Part shown: positions 54,427 to 64,000 of the stretch, piece after piece | Layout: each line of letters starts with the position of its first letter | How positions within the stretch are numbered: the stretch's first letter is position 1 | Notes under the pieces: generated by a model | Databases searched by the model: none | What the model was told of the DNA's origin: nothing | Seen by the model: the letters and a program-made list of their open reading frames with translations, nothing else | Origin: Boesenbergia rotunda | Lineage: Eukaryota > Streptophyta > Magnoliopsida > Zingiberales > Zingiberaceae | Direction: 5' to 3' | Assembly: GCA_024364735.1 (NCBI GenBank) | Contig: JAGFNQ010008307.1 | Location: 310,001-374,000, forward strand | Length of the DNA: 64,000 nt | Position numbers and translations under genes: made by a program

Positions 54427-57087
54427 ATGAATCAAACATATCTTTGACATCTTAGGCTTGGACATATTAACCTTAGTAGGATTCAGAGATTGATAGCGGA
54501 TGGACCCTTGGGTTCATTGGTGGTGGAAGAATTCTCAACCTGTGAGTCTTGCTTGGAAGGTAAGATGACCAAGAGACCTTTCAAGGCTAAGGGGTATAGA
54601 GCCAAAGATGTGTTAGAACTGGTTCATTTTGATTTATGTGGTCCGATGTCCATCCAAGCTAGAGGTGACTTTGAATACTTCGTCACTTTTATAGACGATT
54701 ATTCAAGGTATAGGTACATTTACCTAATGCGTCGCAAGTCTGAATGCTTTGATAAGTTCAAAGAATTCAAGACTGATGTGGAGAAACGTCAAGGTAAAAG
54801 TATCAAGACACTACGATCAGATCATGGTGGCGAGTACCTCTTGAGAGAATTTAGGACTTATTTATCAGATGCTAGGATTTAATCCCAATTGTCTGCACCC
54901 GGCATGCCCCAGCATAATGGTGTAGCAGAAAGAAGGAATATGACTCTTATAGAAATGGTTAGGTCAATGATGAGCTTCTATGAGTTGCTGGATTCGTTCT
55001 GGGGATATGCTCTGGATACGACAGCGTATATGCTGAACATGGTACCATCTAAATCAGTCCCTTCTAGTCCTATAGAATTGTGGACTGGGCGAAATCCTAG
55101 TCTAGGACATATTCAAATTTGGGGTAGTCCAGCACATGTGCTAAAGGGAGATACTGATAAGTTGGAATCTCGTACAGAAGTGTGCTTGTTCGTAGGCTAT
55201 CCTAAAGGGACGAAGGGTGGTCTGTTCTATAGTCCTAAGGATCAGAAGGTAATCGTTAGCACGAATGTCAGATTCTTAGAGGAAGACTATGTGATGAACC
55301 ACAAGCCCGTGAGTAGACTAGTTCTTGAGGAATTAAAAGGGGACGTTCAGACCTTAGTACCAACTGTACAAGAGGATACACCACAAATTACTGCACCATG
55401 TGTCACAGAAGATACACAGGTGGTACCTTGTCGTAGTGGGAGGGTTGTTAGACAACCTAATAGGTTCATATTTTTGGGAGAGTCTTCGGACTTGGTCCCT
55501 GGTGAACATGAACCGGATCCCTGGACCTATGACGAGGCCCTCCAAGATAAGGATACGAATTCTTGGCAAAGGGCAATGAATTCTGAGATAGTATCTATGG
55601 ATTCTAATCACGTCTGAGAGCTAGTAGAACCACTTATTGGTGTAAAAGCTATTGGATGCAAGTGGATCTACAAGAGAAAGAGAGGATCAGACGGGAAGTT
55701 TGAGACCTTCAAAGCTAGGCTTGTTGCAAAAGGGTATACTCAGAAAGAAGGTATCGATTATGAGAAGACCTTTTCGCCGGTAGTCATGCTTAAGTCTATC
55801 TGGATTCTCTTATCTATTGCCACTCATATGGACTATGAGGTATGGCAGATGGACGTCAAGACAGTTTTCCTGAACGGAAGTCTTGAGGAGACCATCTACA
55901 TAAAGCAACCAGAAGGGTTCATTGCAAAGGGCAAAGAGCATCTAGTGTACAAGCTTAATCGGTCCATTTAAGGATTGAAGAAAGCTTCGCGATCTTGGAA
56001 CATCCGCTTTGATGAGGTAATCCAGTCATATGGATTTATTCAAAGTCCGGATGAATCATGTGTATATAAGAGATGTGACGGAAACGTAGTGGTGTTTCTT
56101 GTACTTTACGTAGATGACATTTTGCTCATTGGCAACAATATCAAAGTGTTGTCAGACGTAAGGGTATGACTGTCCAAACATTTTGATATGAAGGACTTGG
56201 GAGAAGCAGGGCACATCCTTGGGATCAAGGTCATAAGAGATCGCCAGAAAAGGATGTTGTGTTTATCCCAAGCTTCATACATAGACACTATCCTGGCTCG
56301 TTTTAGCATGGAAAATTCCAAGAAAGGCTTTCTACCTTTCAGACATGGAGTTCCTCTATCTAAGGAGATGTGTCCGAAAACATCAAAGGAGATAGAGGAA
56401 ATAAAGGCGGTTCCTTATCCATCGGTTGTAGGAAGCCTCATGTATGCTATGTTGTGTACGAGACCAGATATCTGTTTTGCCGTGGGCATGGTTAGCAGAT
56501 ATCAGAGTAACCCTGGACAGGGACATTGGACTGTGGTAAAGCATATACTGAAATACCTGAGACGGACTAGGGACTATATGCTGGTTTACCAGGCAGACCA
56601 ATTAATTCTTGTGGGTTACACGGATTCAGATTTCCAGTCGGATAAGGACAAGAGTAAGTCTACCTCAGGGTTTGTGTTTACTTTAGGAGGTGGAGCCATA
56701 GTATGGAGGAGTGTCAAGTAGAAATGCATGGCGAACTCTACCATGGAAGCTGAGTATGTGGCAGCCTCAGAGGCAGCCAAGAAAGTTGTATGGCTCAAGA
56801 ACTTCATCATGGACTTGGATGTGATTCTTGGTTTGCCCAGATCTATCACAATTTATTGTGATAACAGTAGTGCAGTTGCAAACTCGAAGGAACCACGAGT
56901 CCATAAGGCGAGTAAACACATATACCACAAGTACCACCTGATACGAGAAATCGTAAAGTGAGGAGAAGTAGTTGTCGCCAAGATTGCATCGGAGGACAAC
57001 CTGGCGGATCCTTTCACTAAGGCCCTTCCGGCGAGAGCTTTTGATCGGCATGTGGAGGATATGGGAGTCAGATGTATGGCAGTGTGA
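54427..57087 (+). pseudogene. Copia integrase, reverse transcriptase and RNase H
   Basis: A single frame of 886 codons interrupted only by seven stops (TGA 54445, TAA 54880, TGA 55615, TAA 55969, TGA 56167, TAG 56719, TGA 56959). Order: pre-integrase zinc region (HLRLGHINL, CESCLEGKMTKRPF); integrase core (FIDDYSRYRYIYLM, LRSDHGGEY, PQHNGVAERRN); reverse transcriptase (KWIYKRKRGSDGK, QMDVKTVFLNG, YVDDILLIGN at 56107, LGIKVIRDR); RNase H (GYTDSDFQSDKD, SGFVFTLGGGAIVWRSVK, STMEAEYVAASEA, VHKASKHI). Catalytic residues of all three are retained. The enzymes copy element RNA into DNA and insert it. The absence of frameshifts across 2.6 kb points to decay mainly by point mutation. Confidence 0.9.
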
Positions 57088-57110
57088 GGACAACAGAGTC
57101 TTTGAGTATA

Positions 57111-57120
57111 AGTGGGAGAT
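57111..57120 (+). other. Copia polypurine tract
   Basis: AGTGGGAGAT directly precedes the TGTTAGG start of the 3' LTR. Confidence 0.8.
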
Positions 57121-58941
57121 TGTTAGGATGTATACTAAAAGACTTGTCTTTTTATATGAACATCTGCATTTTGAAAGAGAAACACAACGACACAGTTGCA
57201 TGTTTAGATTAGTATATGCATAACAGTCTGATACTTTGTATTATAGATAATATGGTGTGTGGTGACGCACAGAATATCATGTTATCAGTTCCTTGCAAAG
57301 TATAAGTAGAGGCTCATAACCGATATAGAGTTGGACAAACCATCGGGATGGTTGTAGTGTAATTAGGTATGATTTATCTTGACCATAGAATACACTAGTG
57401 TGCTTTGTGTGTATTGAGCAGGACCAAAATAGAAGTGATCCAATTTGTACTGACTTTATAATTGGATCGAACCTCGGATTATTATGGAGTACAATCTCTA
57501 AATCCTGATATAATAATGGGCACGTGTATTTAGTATTTTATTTCTTTGATTTACTAATGAATAAGATTTATTCTACTAAATCGATAGGCCCGGTAAGTTG
57601 AAAAATAATATTAATTACATGGTGTGTCGTTGATTATTGACGGAATCTGTGTCCTGGTAAATCGAGATGATGATGCCCCCTTGATGAGCTCATAAGGTTT
57701 ATCATGTTAAACCCTGCAGGTGGATTTGATCCAACATGATGATAAGGTTGAGTGGTATTAGTCAAGGAGTTAGAAGTTGATTAATTAAAATTGTCAGTAA
57801 TTTAAATTAATCGACGGGCATACGATATCTTAAACACGGGGAGATGGATGTACTCATAATAGGTGGAGCCCATATGAAAATATGGGGGTTGGTGAGGAAG
57901 TTCAATGGAGATCCTTTAGTGGAATGAATCTTAATTAATGGATTGGATTTGGATCCATTAGTGGGCAAAGACCCAACTCCTCCTCATGGTCCCTACCTTA
58001 GCCTTATATATACACCATGGAATCAAGAAACCAAAGGTGAATCCAATTGATCATCCAAACCAAGGCTTTTCTTTCTCTCCCTCTCCTTTTCTCTCCTAGG
58101 GCAACCGGCCGGCGCAAGGAATAGAGAGGACCACCTCCTCTTTTCTTCCTCCCTTCTTCTCCACCTCTTGGCCGAAATTCACAAGGACAAGGAGGAGTTT
58201 TCCTCTTCCTTTTGTGGTGCTCGGCAGCAAGAAGTAGGAGAGGAGACGCCCCGGTTGAGGAGAGAAAGCTCCTTCACTTGGTGAGGTTGGCGCCGCAAGC
58301 AAGGGAGAAGAGAAGGGGTTCGGCCGGTTGTTTTGGCAAAGAAGAAGATTGTTTCTCTTCTTCTTCATCTTCCTCTCGGGTCCTTCCTTGTGGTTGGCGA
58401 GCTTGGGAGCTCTTGGAGGCCGGCGGCGCAAGGAAGAGAGGAGAAGTGGTGGCCGACGGTGAACTCATCTCTAGGGTTTTGCTAAGCATGTGAAGAAGCG
58501 ATCAATTGGAGCCCCTTAGTGATTCCGGTTCTTGGTAGCTCGTCGCCCACACGACGTCCAAGAGGGAAGGGACATAAGGTAGAAGACTACGAGGTAAAGA
58601 GAGGTATATTTCTCTCTTGTTCCCTTTTTGATCTTATCATTTTATGTGGCATGTTAATTAATTATCATGATTGATTAATTGGTTAATTATTGGACCCCGA
58701 TAATAAACACAAAAATCGGTGATCTACTCATCGTCTTTTCCGCGGTCAATCGATTAGGTGAATTACAAGGCTCGATCTTTAAGATTGGATAAGTTGTAAT
58801 TCGAATTGATCGATATAATGACGAGACGGTCATTTGGGAGATGGGTCTCCATTCGGATTAATTTTTAATCCGTAGACATGGAGAGGTCTCTCAAGGACGA
58901 CCAGATATTCGCTTAGGAAACCCAACAAGCCATACCCAACA
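57121..58941 (+). repeat. Copia 3' LTR (1821 bp)
   Basis: Matches 50246-52086 end to end with scattered substitutions and small indels. TATA box near 58005. Ends CATACCCAACA followed by AACTT. Confidence 0.95.
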
Positions 58942-59352
58942 AACTTCTGAGCCGGAGCACACCAAAAGGGTGCGCCGATTGGTTACCTCAAGGGAAACCC
59001 AGCTATGAAGCTAATGACATATCGATCGGAACATATGTGACGCACCGAGTCATTGGGTGCTCGGATCTAGCTCGACTGACTCATCCTTTGGAAAACATAA
59101 TTATAACATAAGAAGAGTGTCGATCAGCTAACATTAAGTCGAGCACTCGGTGTTTTCTAATGGGGCTAGTTCATACTATACCCGGTCAGCTATCTAATCG
59201 GGCGATCCGACCCAAGTGGAACTCGAGCCAATGACAATCTGTAACGTTTCATGCCCTGTCACGCCAGACTGTCAGAGCTCCCCTGATAATAACTTATCTT
59301 CATGAGATGTTATATTGACCGATCGAATTATATATGATCTAGGTCGGGATCA
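58942..59352 (-). repeat. Tat3 5' LTR, part 2 (right of the copia insertion)
   Basis: Continues the Tat3 LTR from AACTTCTGAGCCGGAGC (compare 36949 on) to CGGGATCA at 59352. It is followed by TTATG, the right target-site duplication. Confidence 0.9.
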
Positions 59353-61095
59353 TTATGAATCTGTAAATATTTTAAATAAATATTAATACTTTCTATTAAA
59401 AAACTTTCTGTGATAAAAAATTAATTTACCGTAAGCTATTTAATCTGATATAATATATTCTCCTTCGACACGTCCAACAAAACAATTCATTGTCTCGCTA
59501 TTGACTAATATTCTTATTCTTATAGTTTGAATTAGCAAGATATAAATTATTATCCTAATTGCAAAATATGAATATAATAATTAACACGGTGTATTGTATT
59601 TGGCTTATTTCAACCCCTCCGCGAACGTCGCCATTAACACGCAAATTAACGCTAAACCGGCCAACTGCCATTAGCTTTGCCTGACACGTTAACACGCACC
59701 TCGTCGGTCGCCATTTAGCACGCTAATCAACGGGAAGCCCGACAATAGTTGTGCTACATCTGTCTCTGTCCTTGAACCGACACGTGAACATGGGCTCTCC
59801 ATCCATCCTGGATCCGACCCACTAACTAAATGACATCCCACCACGTTCCTTCGCCATCTTAATTATTATTATATATATAATATAATAATATTAAAAGAGG
59901 TGTTACTTGGGACTCACTCAACCCCTTATCCACTCTACCCCAATTCGGCCCCTCAAAAGAAGTTTATTAGTGTTACAATTCGAATCGGACTCCGATCCAA
60001 ACTGTTGATTAATATGCGAATATTATTATATTAAAAGTAAAAAATTAATAAAATTAATGTATTTATTTTTTTCATGTATTAATCATATTCAGATTAATAA
60101 TTTTTATGATTATTTTTTTATGTTGATTCTGAAATAGATTAATAAAGATGTTAAAACCAACGAATCAGTTTTTTTTATCACCGATTTGACATTTGAAAAC
60201 AGAGATCATCTGGGCACTTACGCTTACGGACTCGATTAAGTAAAGAGATAACGACTTTTTCATCTGATTTATTTATCGAATAAATTTGACAGCGTAAATG
60301 GTGGTGTGTCAGCAGCCACCTTCGGAGGTCATTCATCACTATAAAATTTTATGTGACCGATCGAAGCGGATGTTCGAACTATGAAATTTTCAATTCAGCT
60401 TTTTCCTCCCAATTAAATGTCCAGCATATCTCAATTGAGGATCGATCAAATGTTTAAGAAATTCACCTTGATATTTTACCGCTGTATTGTACGAGTAGAA
60501 TTATCCACGAGTTGTGTTCTAATTAGACTGGGTCCGAACTGATTATCCATTGACTCGAGCGGTGGACTTGAATTGGGTGTCAAGCCAGTTAAGATTTAGG
60601 ATCCATTAACCAATCAAACTGGCAGTTAGCCGGCGGTTCAAATTGTCGATTCAATAATTTTTAAAAATTTTGTTTATAGATTAAGTTGAAAAGAAATCTA
60701 TTAATGTTGGAATTCTTTGAAATGAAGACCAAATAACCTAACCAATTAGATTGTAATTATAATATGTTAGTTAATTATTTAATAATTAATTAATAATTTT
60801 CTTATGTTATATTGAGTAAGAGACATTTATTTATATATTAGTTAATTTATAATAATTTTTCTATAAATGATGGAATTAATTATTTAATAATTTTTTACTA
60901 TATAATTAATCTTAAAAATCACAGGGCAACAGTTTCTAACAAATAAGTTAGCTTTTTAATATAATAATTTTAAATGATGACGAATCATGCATAATATTAT
61001 AAACTAAATTAGGAATCATCCGTTTCGAATCTGATCGGGCCTAGTGCCCAGGGAGGGGCATACCATACTATATGTATATTACCCTCGTCCATTTG
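59353..61095. other. AT-rich spacer, no gene recognised
   Basis: 1.7 kb with no convincing frame. Minor structures only: two CGCCATT..CACGC..AA(T)TAACG blocks 81 bp apart (59628 and 59709) and AT-palindromic runs such as TTAATTAATAATT near 60780. It may be intergenic host DNA. Confidence 0.5.
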
Positions 61096-61735
61096 AATAA
61101 AAATTATCCTAAATTCTCTATATATAAACTTAACTCTTTCTTCAGTCTTTGTATTAGAAAAAATTTATTTTCACTTCCTACGTACAAAATTTTATATGTT
61201 TAGACTACGAATATACCGAATTACCCTCAAAAATTTTAGGTTAAAAAAGTCTAAAATAAAATATAATTTTTCATAAATTCAGTATCATTTAATTAAAATC
61301 TAATATATTTTTTATCAAATTGAGTAGTACCTAATCAATTCATCATAAGATAATCAATTAGTATGAACTCTTAATCAATTGGTTAGGCGGAAAAAAAATT
61401 ATGCTCAATTTGACAGAAAATATATTAAATTATAATTTAAATATACTAAATTTAAAAAGAATTATACTTATTACAGCATTCGAAAAAAGAATGGTACTCA
61501 ATTTAATAGAAAATATATTAGATTTTAATTATATGATACTGAATTTAGGAAGAATTATATCTCATTTTGAACTCTTTATACTTAAAATTAACGGGAGCAA
61601 TTAAGTAAATCAATATATATATAGTGAGTTAAGTAAATGAAATTTTATATATAGAAAGTGAAAATAATGTTTTTTAATATAGAGATTGAGAATAAAATTT
61701 AAGATGTAATTGAGAATTTAGAAATAATTTACAAT
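61096..61735. mobile_element. Foldback-type element with long inverted arms
   Basis: The left arm (about 61096-61335) is the inverted complement of the right arm (about 61490-61735) for roughly 240 bp. The match covers GAGAATTTAG, AAGTGAAAATAA, AATATATTAGATTTTAATTA and GATACTGAATTTA in matching order. The loop (about 61336-61489) holds a third copy of the inner arm segment (61401-61470), a direct repeat of 61492-61560. No protein is encoded. Superfamily unknown; long arms would fit a MULE-type MITE. Confidence 0.7.
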
Positions 61736-62053
61736 AACTGTGTTGCTCAAGTTATATCAAGTATGATTTTGAGAATTCTAATGCATGATAATAAAATAGT
61801 ATATATATATATTTTAGTTTTTTATCAAGTAGTTATATGGAAATGTTTGTAAACTGACAACAAATATACGTGGCAAAGTGAACTTTTTTCAAAACAATAT
61901 ATTCGAGTTACAATTGGTCCGATGTTGGTCGGCTCAATATTCAATTAGTCCCGGTTCGGTGAATGAACCGGGATCAGCAGTGGCGTGCATGCATTATATT
62001 CGCGACACCTGCCATATCCGACGCAAGGCAGCGTGTTCGTTTCCAGAGGGCAT
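61736..62053 (+). other. Upstream region of the Ole e 1-like gene
   Basis: 318 bp between the foldback element and the ATG. A CATGCATT motif (RY-type) at about 61987 and a TTATATTCG possible TATA variant just after it lie 55-70 bp before the ATG. No other site is clear. Confidence 0.35.
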
Positions 62054-62566
62054 ATGGCGGTCGGGATTTGGTGGGCGGTGCTGGCGGCGGCGACGATCGC
62101 GGCGGCAGCGGCGGCAGCGGCGGACGCGGAGAAGAAGGTGATCGTCGCGATGGAGGCGCTGGTGCACTGCCAGGATTGCGCGAGCGTGGGCACGTTGGAC
62201 CTAGGGAAGGCCCGACCGATGCCGGGGGCGCGGGTTGTGGTGACCTGCCGGGACCACCGCGGCCGGGTGGTGCTCTACCGGGTGGGCAAGGCCGACGACA
62301 ATGGCTACGTGTTTGCGGAGCTGTACACAACGACGATGCGGGGAGGCTACTTCGACCCCGTGGAGGCTTGCGGCGCGCGCCTCCTGACGTCGCCGGACGA
62401 ACGGTGCGGCGCCGCCACCGACGTCAACGGAGGGATTCAGGGGGCGGCCCTCCGGTTTCAGAACACCACCGTCCCGGGGAAGTACGCCGACATCGACGTC
62501 TACGCCGCCGGGCCGTTGGCCTTCCGGCCGACTGACTGCCTACCGAAGACCTCCACACGATCATAA
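62054..62566 (+). CDS. Pollen Ole e 1 allergen/extensin-like secreted protein
   Basis: 170 residues from ATG 62054. The in-frame ATG at 61985 would add 23 polar residues before the signal peptide, so the inner start is preferred. Residues about 1-25 form a signal peptide (MAVGIWWAVLAA then an Ala run). The mature part begins EKKVIVAMEALVHCQDC, the V.G.V.CD.C-like signature of the Ole e 1 family. It continues MPGARVVVTCRDHRGRVVLYRVGKADDNGYVFAEL, matching the family's beta-rich core (in two adjoining parts), and ends with a third conserved Cys region (FRPTDCLP). Six or more Cys residues remain for disulfides. Such proteins are secreted to cell walls and pollen tubes; the exact function is unknown. 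The coding region is very GC-rich, unlike its AT-rich surroundings. Single exon, no lesions. Confidence 0.85.
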   Translation: MAVGIWWAVLAAATIAAAAAAAADAEKKVIVAMEALVHCQDCASVGTLDLGKARPMPGARVVVTCRDHRGRVVLYRVGKADDNGYVFAELYTTTMRGGYFDPVEACGARLLTSPDERCGAATDVNGGIQGAALRFQNTTVPGKYADIDVYAAGPLAFRPTDCLPKTSTRS

Positions 62567-62598
62567 TCGCGTGAACAATTAACTATCTTCTTGCAGTG

Positions 62599-62604
62599 AA
62601 TAAA
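62599..62604 (+). terminator. Polyadenylation signal of the Ole e 1-like gene
   Basis: AATAAA 33 bp after the stop codon, followed by T/GT-rich sequence (ATTTGTGATGTTTTG), as expected for a plant 3' end. Confidence 0.5.
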
Positions 62605-62899
62605 TTATTAATTTGTGATGTTTTGTTTTTAAATTTTTTGGGCCGGGTTGAAATATTGCCGTGTTGTTCATGGGACATATACTAATATTTTTATTTTTTT
62701 TACTTCCTGTACATTTTTTTCTTTATATCTGTATTTTTTTTTAAAATTTGTTTTTATTCGGTGGTCCAAATGGTCGGCTCAGACTGGCGTGCTTATATTC
62801 TCGTTCCTTTTCCGATCTCCAATACTCTGACCAGCTGCTGCACGGTCTTTTAAATGCAGATAATAGATTATCATATGACTTACCACCAATGTAATCATC
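62605..62899. other. Spacer downstream of the Ole e 1-like gene
   Basis: T-rich 3' flank without a gene. Confidence 0.45.
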
Positions 62900-62916
62900 A
62901 TAATATCCACCAATGT

Positions 62917-63163
62917 GCCCCCGGATAATGATATAGTGGTAAGGTCATTAGTCGTTAATTTAGATATCCGAGATTCGATCCCTAGTTATGACATATTTTG
63001 TAAGAATTTTTCTTCCAAATCGGGCGTGAACCCTAGGACGCTGGGCTTCTAGATTGCCAACCGTGAGCGTTTTTCGATTTACTCTGGTGGTCAGTGGAAA
63101 CTTCTATGGGGCCGAACCGATCATCCTAAGTTCAATTTGTCCACTGCCTGATTTTTCATTTTT
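62917..63163 (+). mobile_element. tRNA-derived SINE
   Basis: A 247-bp body begins GCCCCCGGATAATGATATAG. It has an A-box-like TAGTGGTAAGG and a B-box-like GAGATTCGATCCC about 35 bp later, then a tRNA-unrelated part and a T-rich tail (TTTTTCATTTTT). It is flanked by a perfect 17-bp target duplication ATAATATCCACCAATGT (62900-62916 and 63164-63180). Transcribed by RNA polymerase III and moved by LINE enzymes in trans, according to general SINE biology. Confidence 0.85.
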
Positions 63164-63180
63164 ATAATATCCACCAATGT

Positions 63181-63763
63181 AATAAATCACGCTTACAGAT
63201 AAAAGAAAATGATTATCACAATTAAAATTTTAATGGTCAATTGATGATATATTCGATGATGTTTAATCGTCAATCGAATATTACTGGTGGTTTTCGATCG
63301 TCGTCCTGAATCAAATTATACTTTAGGGGATAATGAACTCGTTCGAATCGCCGACAATGGTGAATTTATCTGGATCGACGGTGAATGATACGAGATCGTA
63401 ATTGTGACGATCTTCGACGGATTCATCGTGCCCCAGGATATAGTTTGGTTCGAAGCGGCGACCGGAAGCCGCTGACAATGTCTGATCGACTATTAGACGT
63501 CGAACATACTGTCGATTGACGGTCAAAATTTTCATTGAGGTATTCACTTTCATTGTGCATATCATTATTCCAAATAAAATATAGAGTTATGATATGCTCA
63601 GTGAAAAAAATTAATAAAAAGTTCATGTGGTATTTTACATGCACACGTTCGATTATCATCCGGACATCATCGGTGAACTTTGACTGTCATCCCGAATTAA
63701 ATTATACACTGAAGAACACGATGAACACTTCAAAAATAGTTGCATGTAAAATATTATTTCATC
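63181..63763. repeat. Spacer with a dispersed direct duplication
   Basis: Two blocks 385 bp apart share CATC/GTC..CCTGAATCAAATTATAC-type sequence (about 63294-63350 and 63677-63733): TCGTCCTGAATCAAATTATA versus TCATCCCGAATTAAATTATA, followed by GA..AC(G)ATGAAC. No gene is seen. Confidence 0.55.
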
Positions 63764-64000
63764 GGCAATTTACCAAAAGACATATCCAAGAATAGGTATT
63801 TACCAAAAGGCGTACCATGGTTTCATTTTCACCAAAGGGTGCACTCATTATAGTGAACTTCCTCTTATACCCATCCTGTTACTATTGTCTTTCTCTTTCT
63901 CTCTCAGTAATAAATTCTGAGACGTCAGCACATGCAACGTGACTTAATTACTGAGTTTTATTTTAAAATAATATATTATGAAATCAGCGCTAAATTAAAA
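63764..64000 (+). mobile_element. MULE terminus entering from the right
   Basis: GGCAATTTACCAAAAGAC, then ACCATGGTTTCATTTTCACC and TAGTGAACTTCCTCTTATAC follow in the same order as the inverted terminal repeat at 35963-35838. The repeat faces right, so the element body lies beyond the window. Confidence 0.65.

Larger units (their letters stand above)
50246..58941 (+). mobile_element. Complete Ty1/copia retrotransposon nested in the Tat3 LTR
   Basis: 8696 bp, bounded by 5-bp target duplications AACTT (50241-50245 and 58942-58946). LTRs of about 1.83 kb begin TGTTAGGATG and end CCCAACA. Order: 5' LTR, Met-tRNA primer-binding site, leader, gag, protease, integrase, reverse transcriptase, RNase H, polypurine tract, 3' LTR. 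All parts are present in the right order. The proteins are broken by stops and two or three frameshifts. The clade within Ty1/copia is not certain. Confidence 0.95.
36410..59352 (-). mobile_element. Tat3: Ty3/gypsy Tat-type retrotransposon with nested LINE and copia insertions
   Basis: Bounded by perfect 5-bp target duplications TTATG (36405-36409 and 59353-59357), with LTRs of the form TGATCC...GGATCA. Minus-strand order from the right: 5' LTR, primer-binding site, gag (49507-48151), protease, reverse transcriptase, RNase H, integrase (to about 44530), minisatellite, antisense gene on the plus strand, polypurine tract, 3' LTR. A LINE (about 37765-40795) and a whole copia element (50246-58941) lie inside. 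After removal of the copia and one duplicated AACTT, the element is about 14.2 kb, including the LINE. All proteins are broken. Confidence 0.9.

Noticed and set aside
36410..59352. An endogenous pararetrovirus
   Set aside because: LTRs, integrase, TSDs and Met-tRNA or Tat primer-binding sites show ordinary Ty3/gypsy and Ty1/copia retrotransposons; no movement-protein or coat signature is seen.
62917..63000. A functional tRNA gene
   Set aside because: A and B boxes are present but no cloverleaf can be drawn, and the unit is bounded by a 17-bp target duplication; it is a SINE head.

Overview
This is plant nuclear DNA made almost entirely of transposable elements. The intron-bearing, methylation-scarred retroelements, AT-rich spacers and one very GC-rich small host gene suggest a repeat-rich monocot, possibly a commelinid such as Zingiberales. 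That placement is inference; no species marker is visible. Only one host gene looks intact (62054-62566, a secreted Pollen Ole e 1-like protein). A second small secreted-protein candidate (4387-4701) has a good TATA box but no recognised family.

Layout: 1-1474 is the end of a CACTA DNA transposon with subterminal repeats and a 211-bp tandem duplication. 1909-2160 is a degenerate 36-bp satellite-like array. 3239-3965 is a degraded reverse-strand coding remnant. 5071-5548 is a hAT-like MITE. Three related Ty3/gypsy Tat-type elements follow, all on the minus strand: Tat1 (about 5627-10569, most of pol deleted), Tat2 (11219-15686, truncated) and Tat3 (36410-59352, nearly complete but decayed, with perfect TTATG target duplications). 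Each carries, on the opposite (plus) strand between its 3' LTR and pol, a spliced additional gene. This gene combines a gypsy-type 'transposase_28'-like domain with a coiled-coil tail and has small introns at matching places.

15687-29789 is a composite of two copies of a non-autonomous, gag-only Ty1/copia (SIRE-like) element on the minus strand sharing a central LTR: LTR-gag-LTR-gag-LTR. Its LTRs are packed with short hairpins and tandem repeats. It abuts, head to head, a separate plus-strand LTR (29790-31141). 31142-35963 holds a decayed Mutator-like element whose transposase is flanked on both sides by palindromic CAGGCCC/GGGCCTG arrays. A second, related MULE terminus opens at 63764 and runs off the window.

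Tat3 is nested. A 5'-truncated L1-type LINE (about 37765-40795) sits between its 3' LTR and antisense gene. A complete Ty1/copia element (50246-58941, AACTT target duplications) sits inside its 5' LTR. The right flank has an AT-rich spacer, a long-armed foldback element (61096-61735), the Ole e 1-like gene and a tRNA-derived SINE with a 17-bp target duplication (62917-63163). All element proteins here carry stops or frameshifts, so any activity would depend on proteins supplied from elsewhere.
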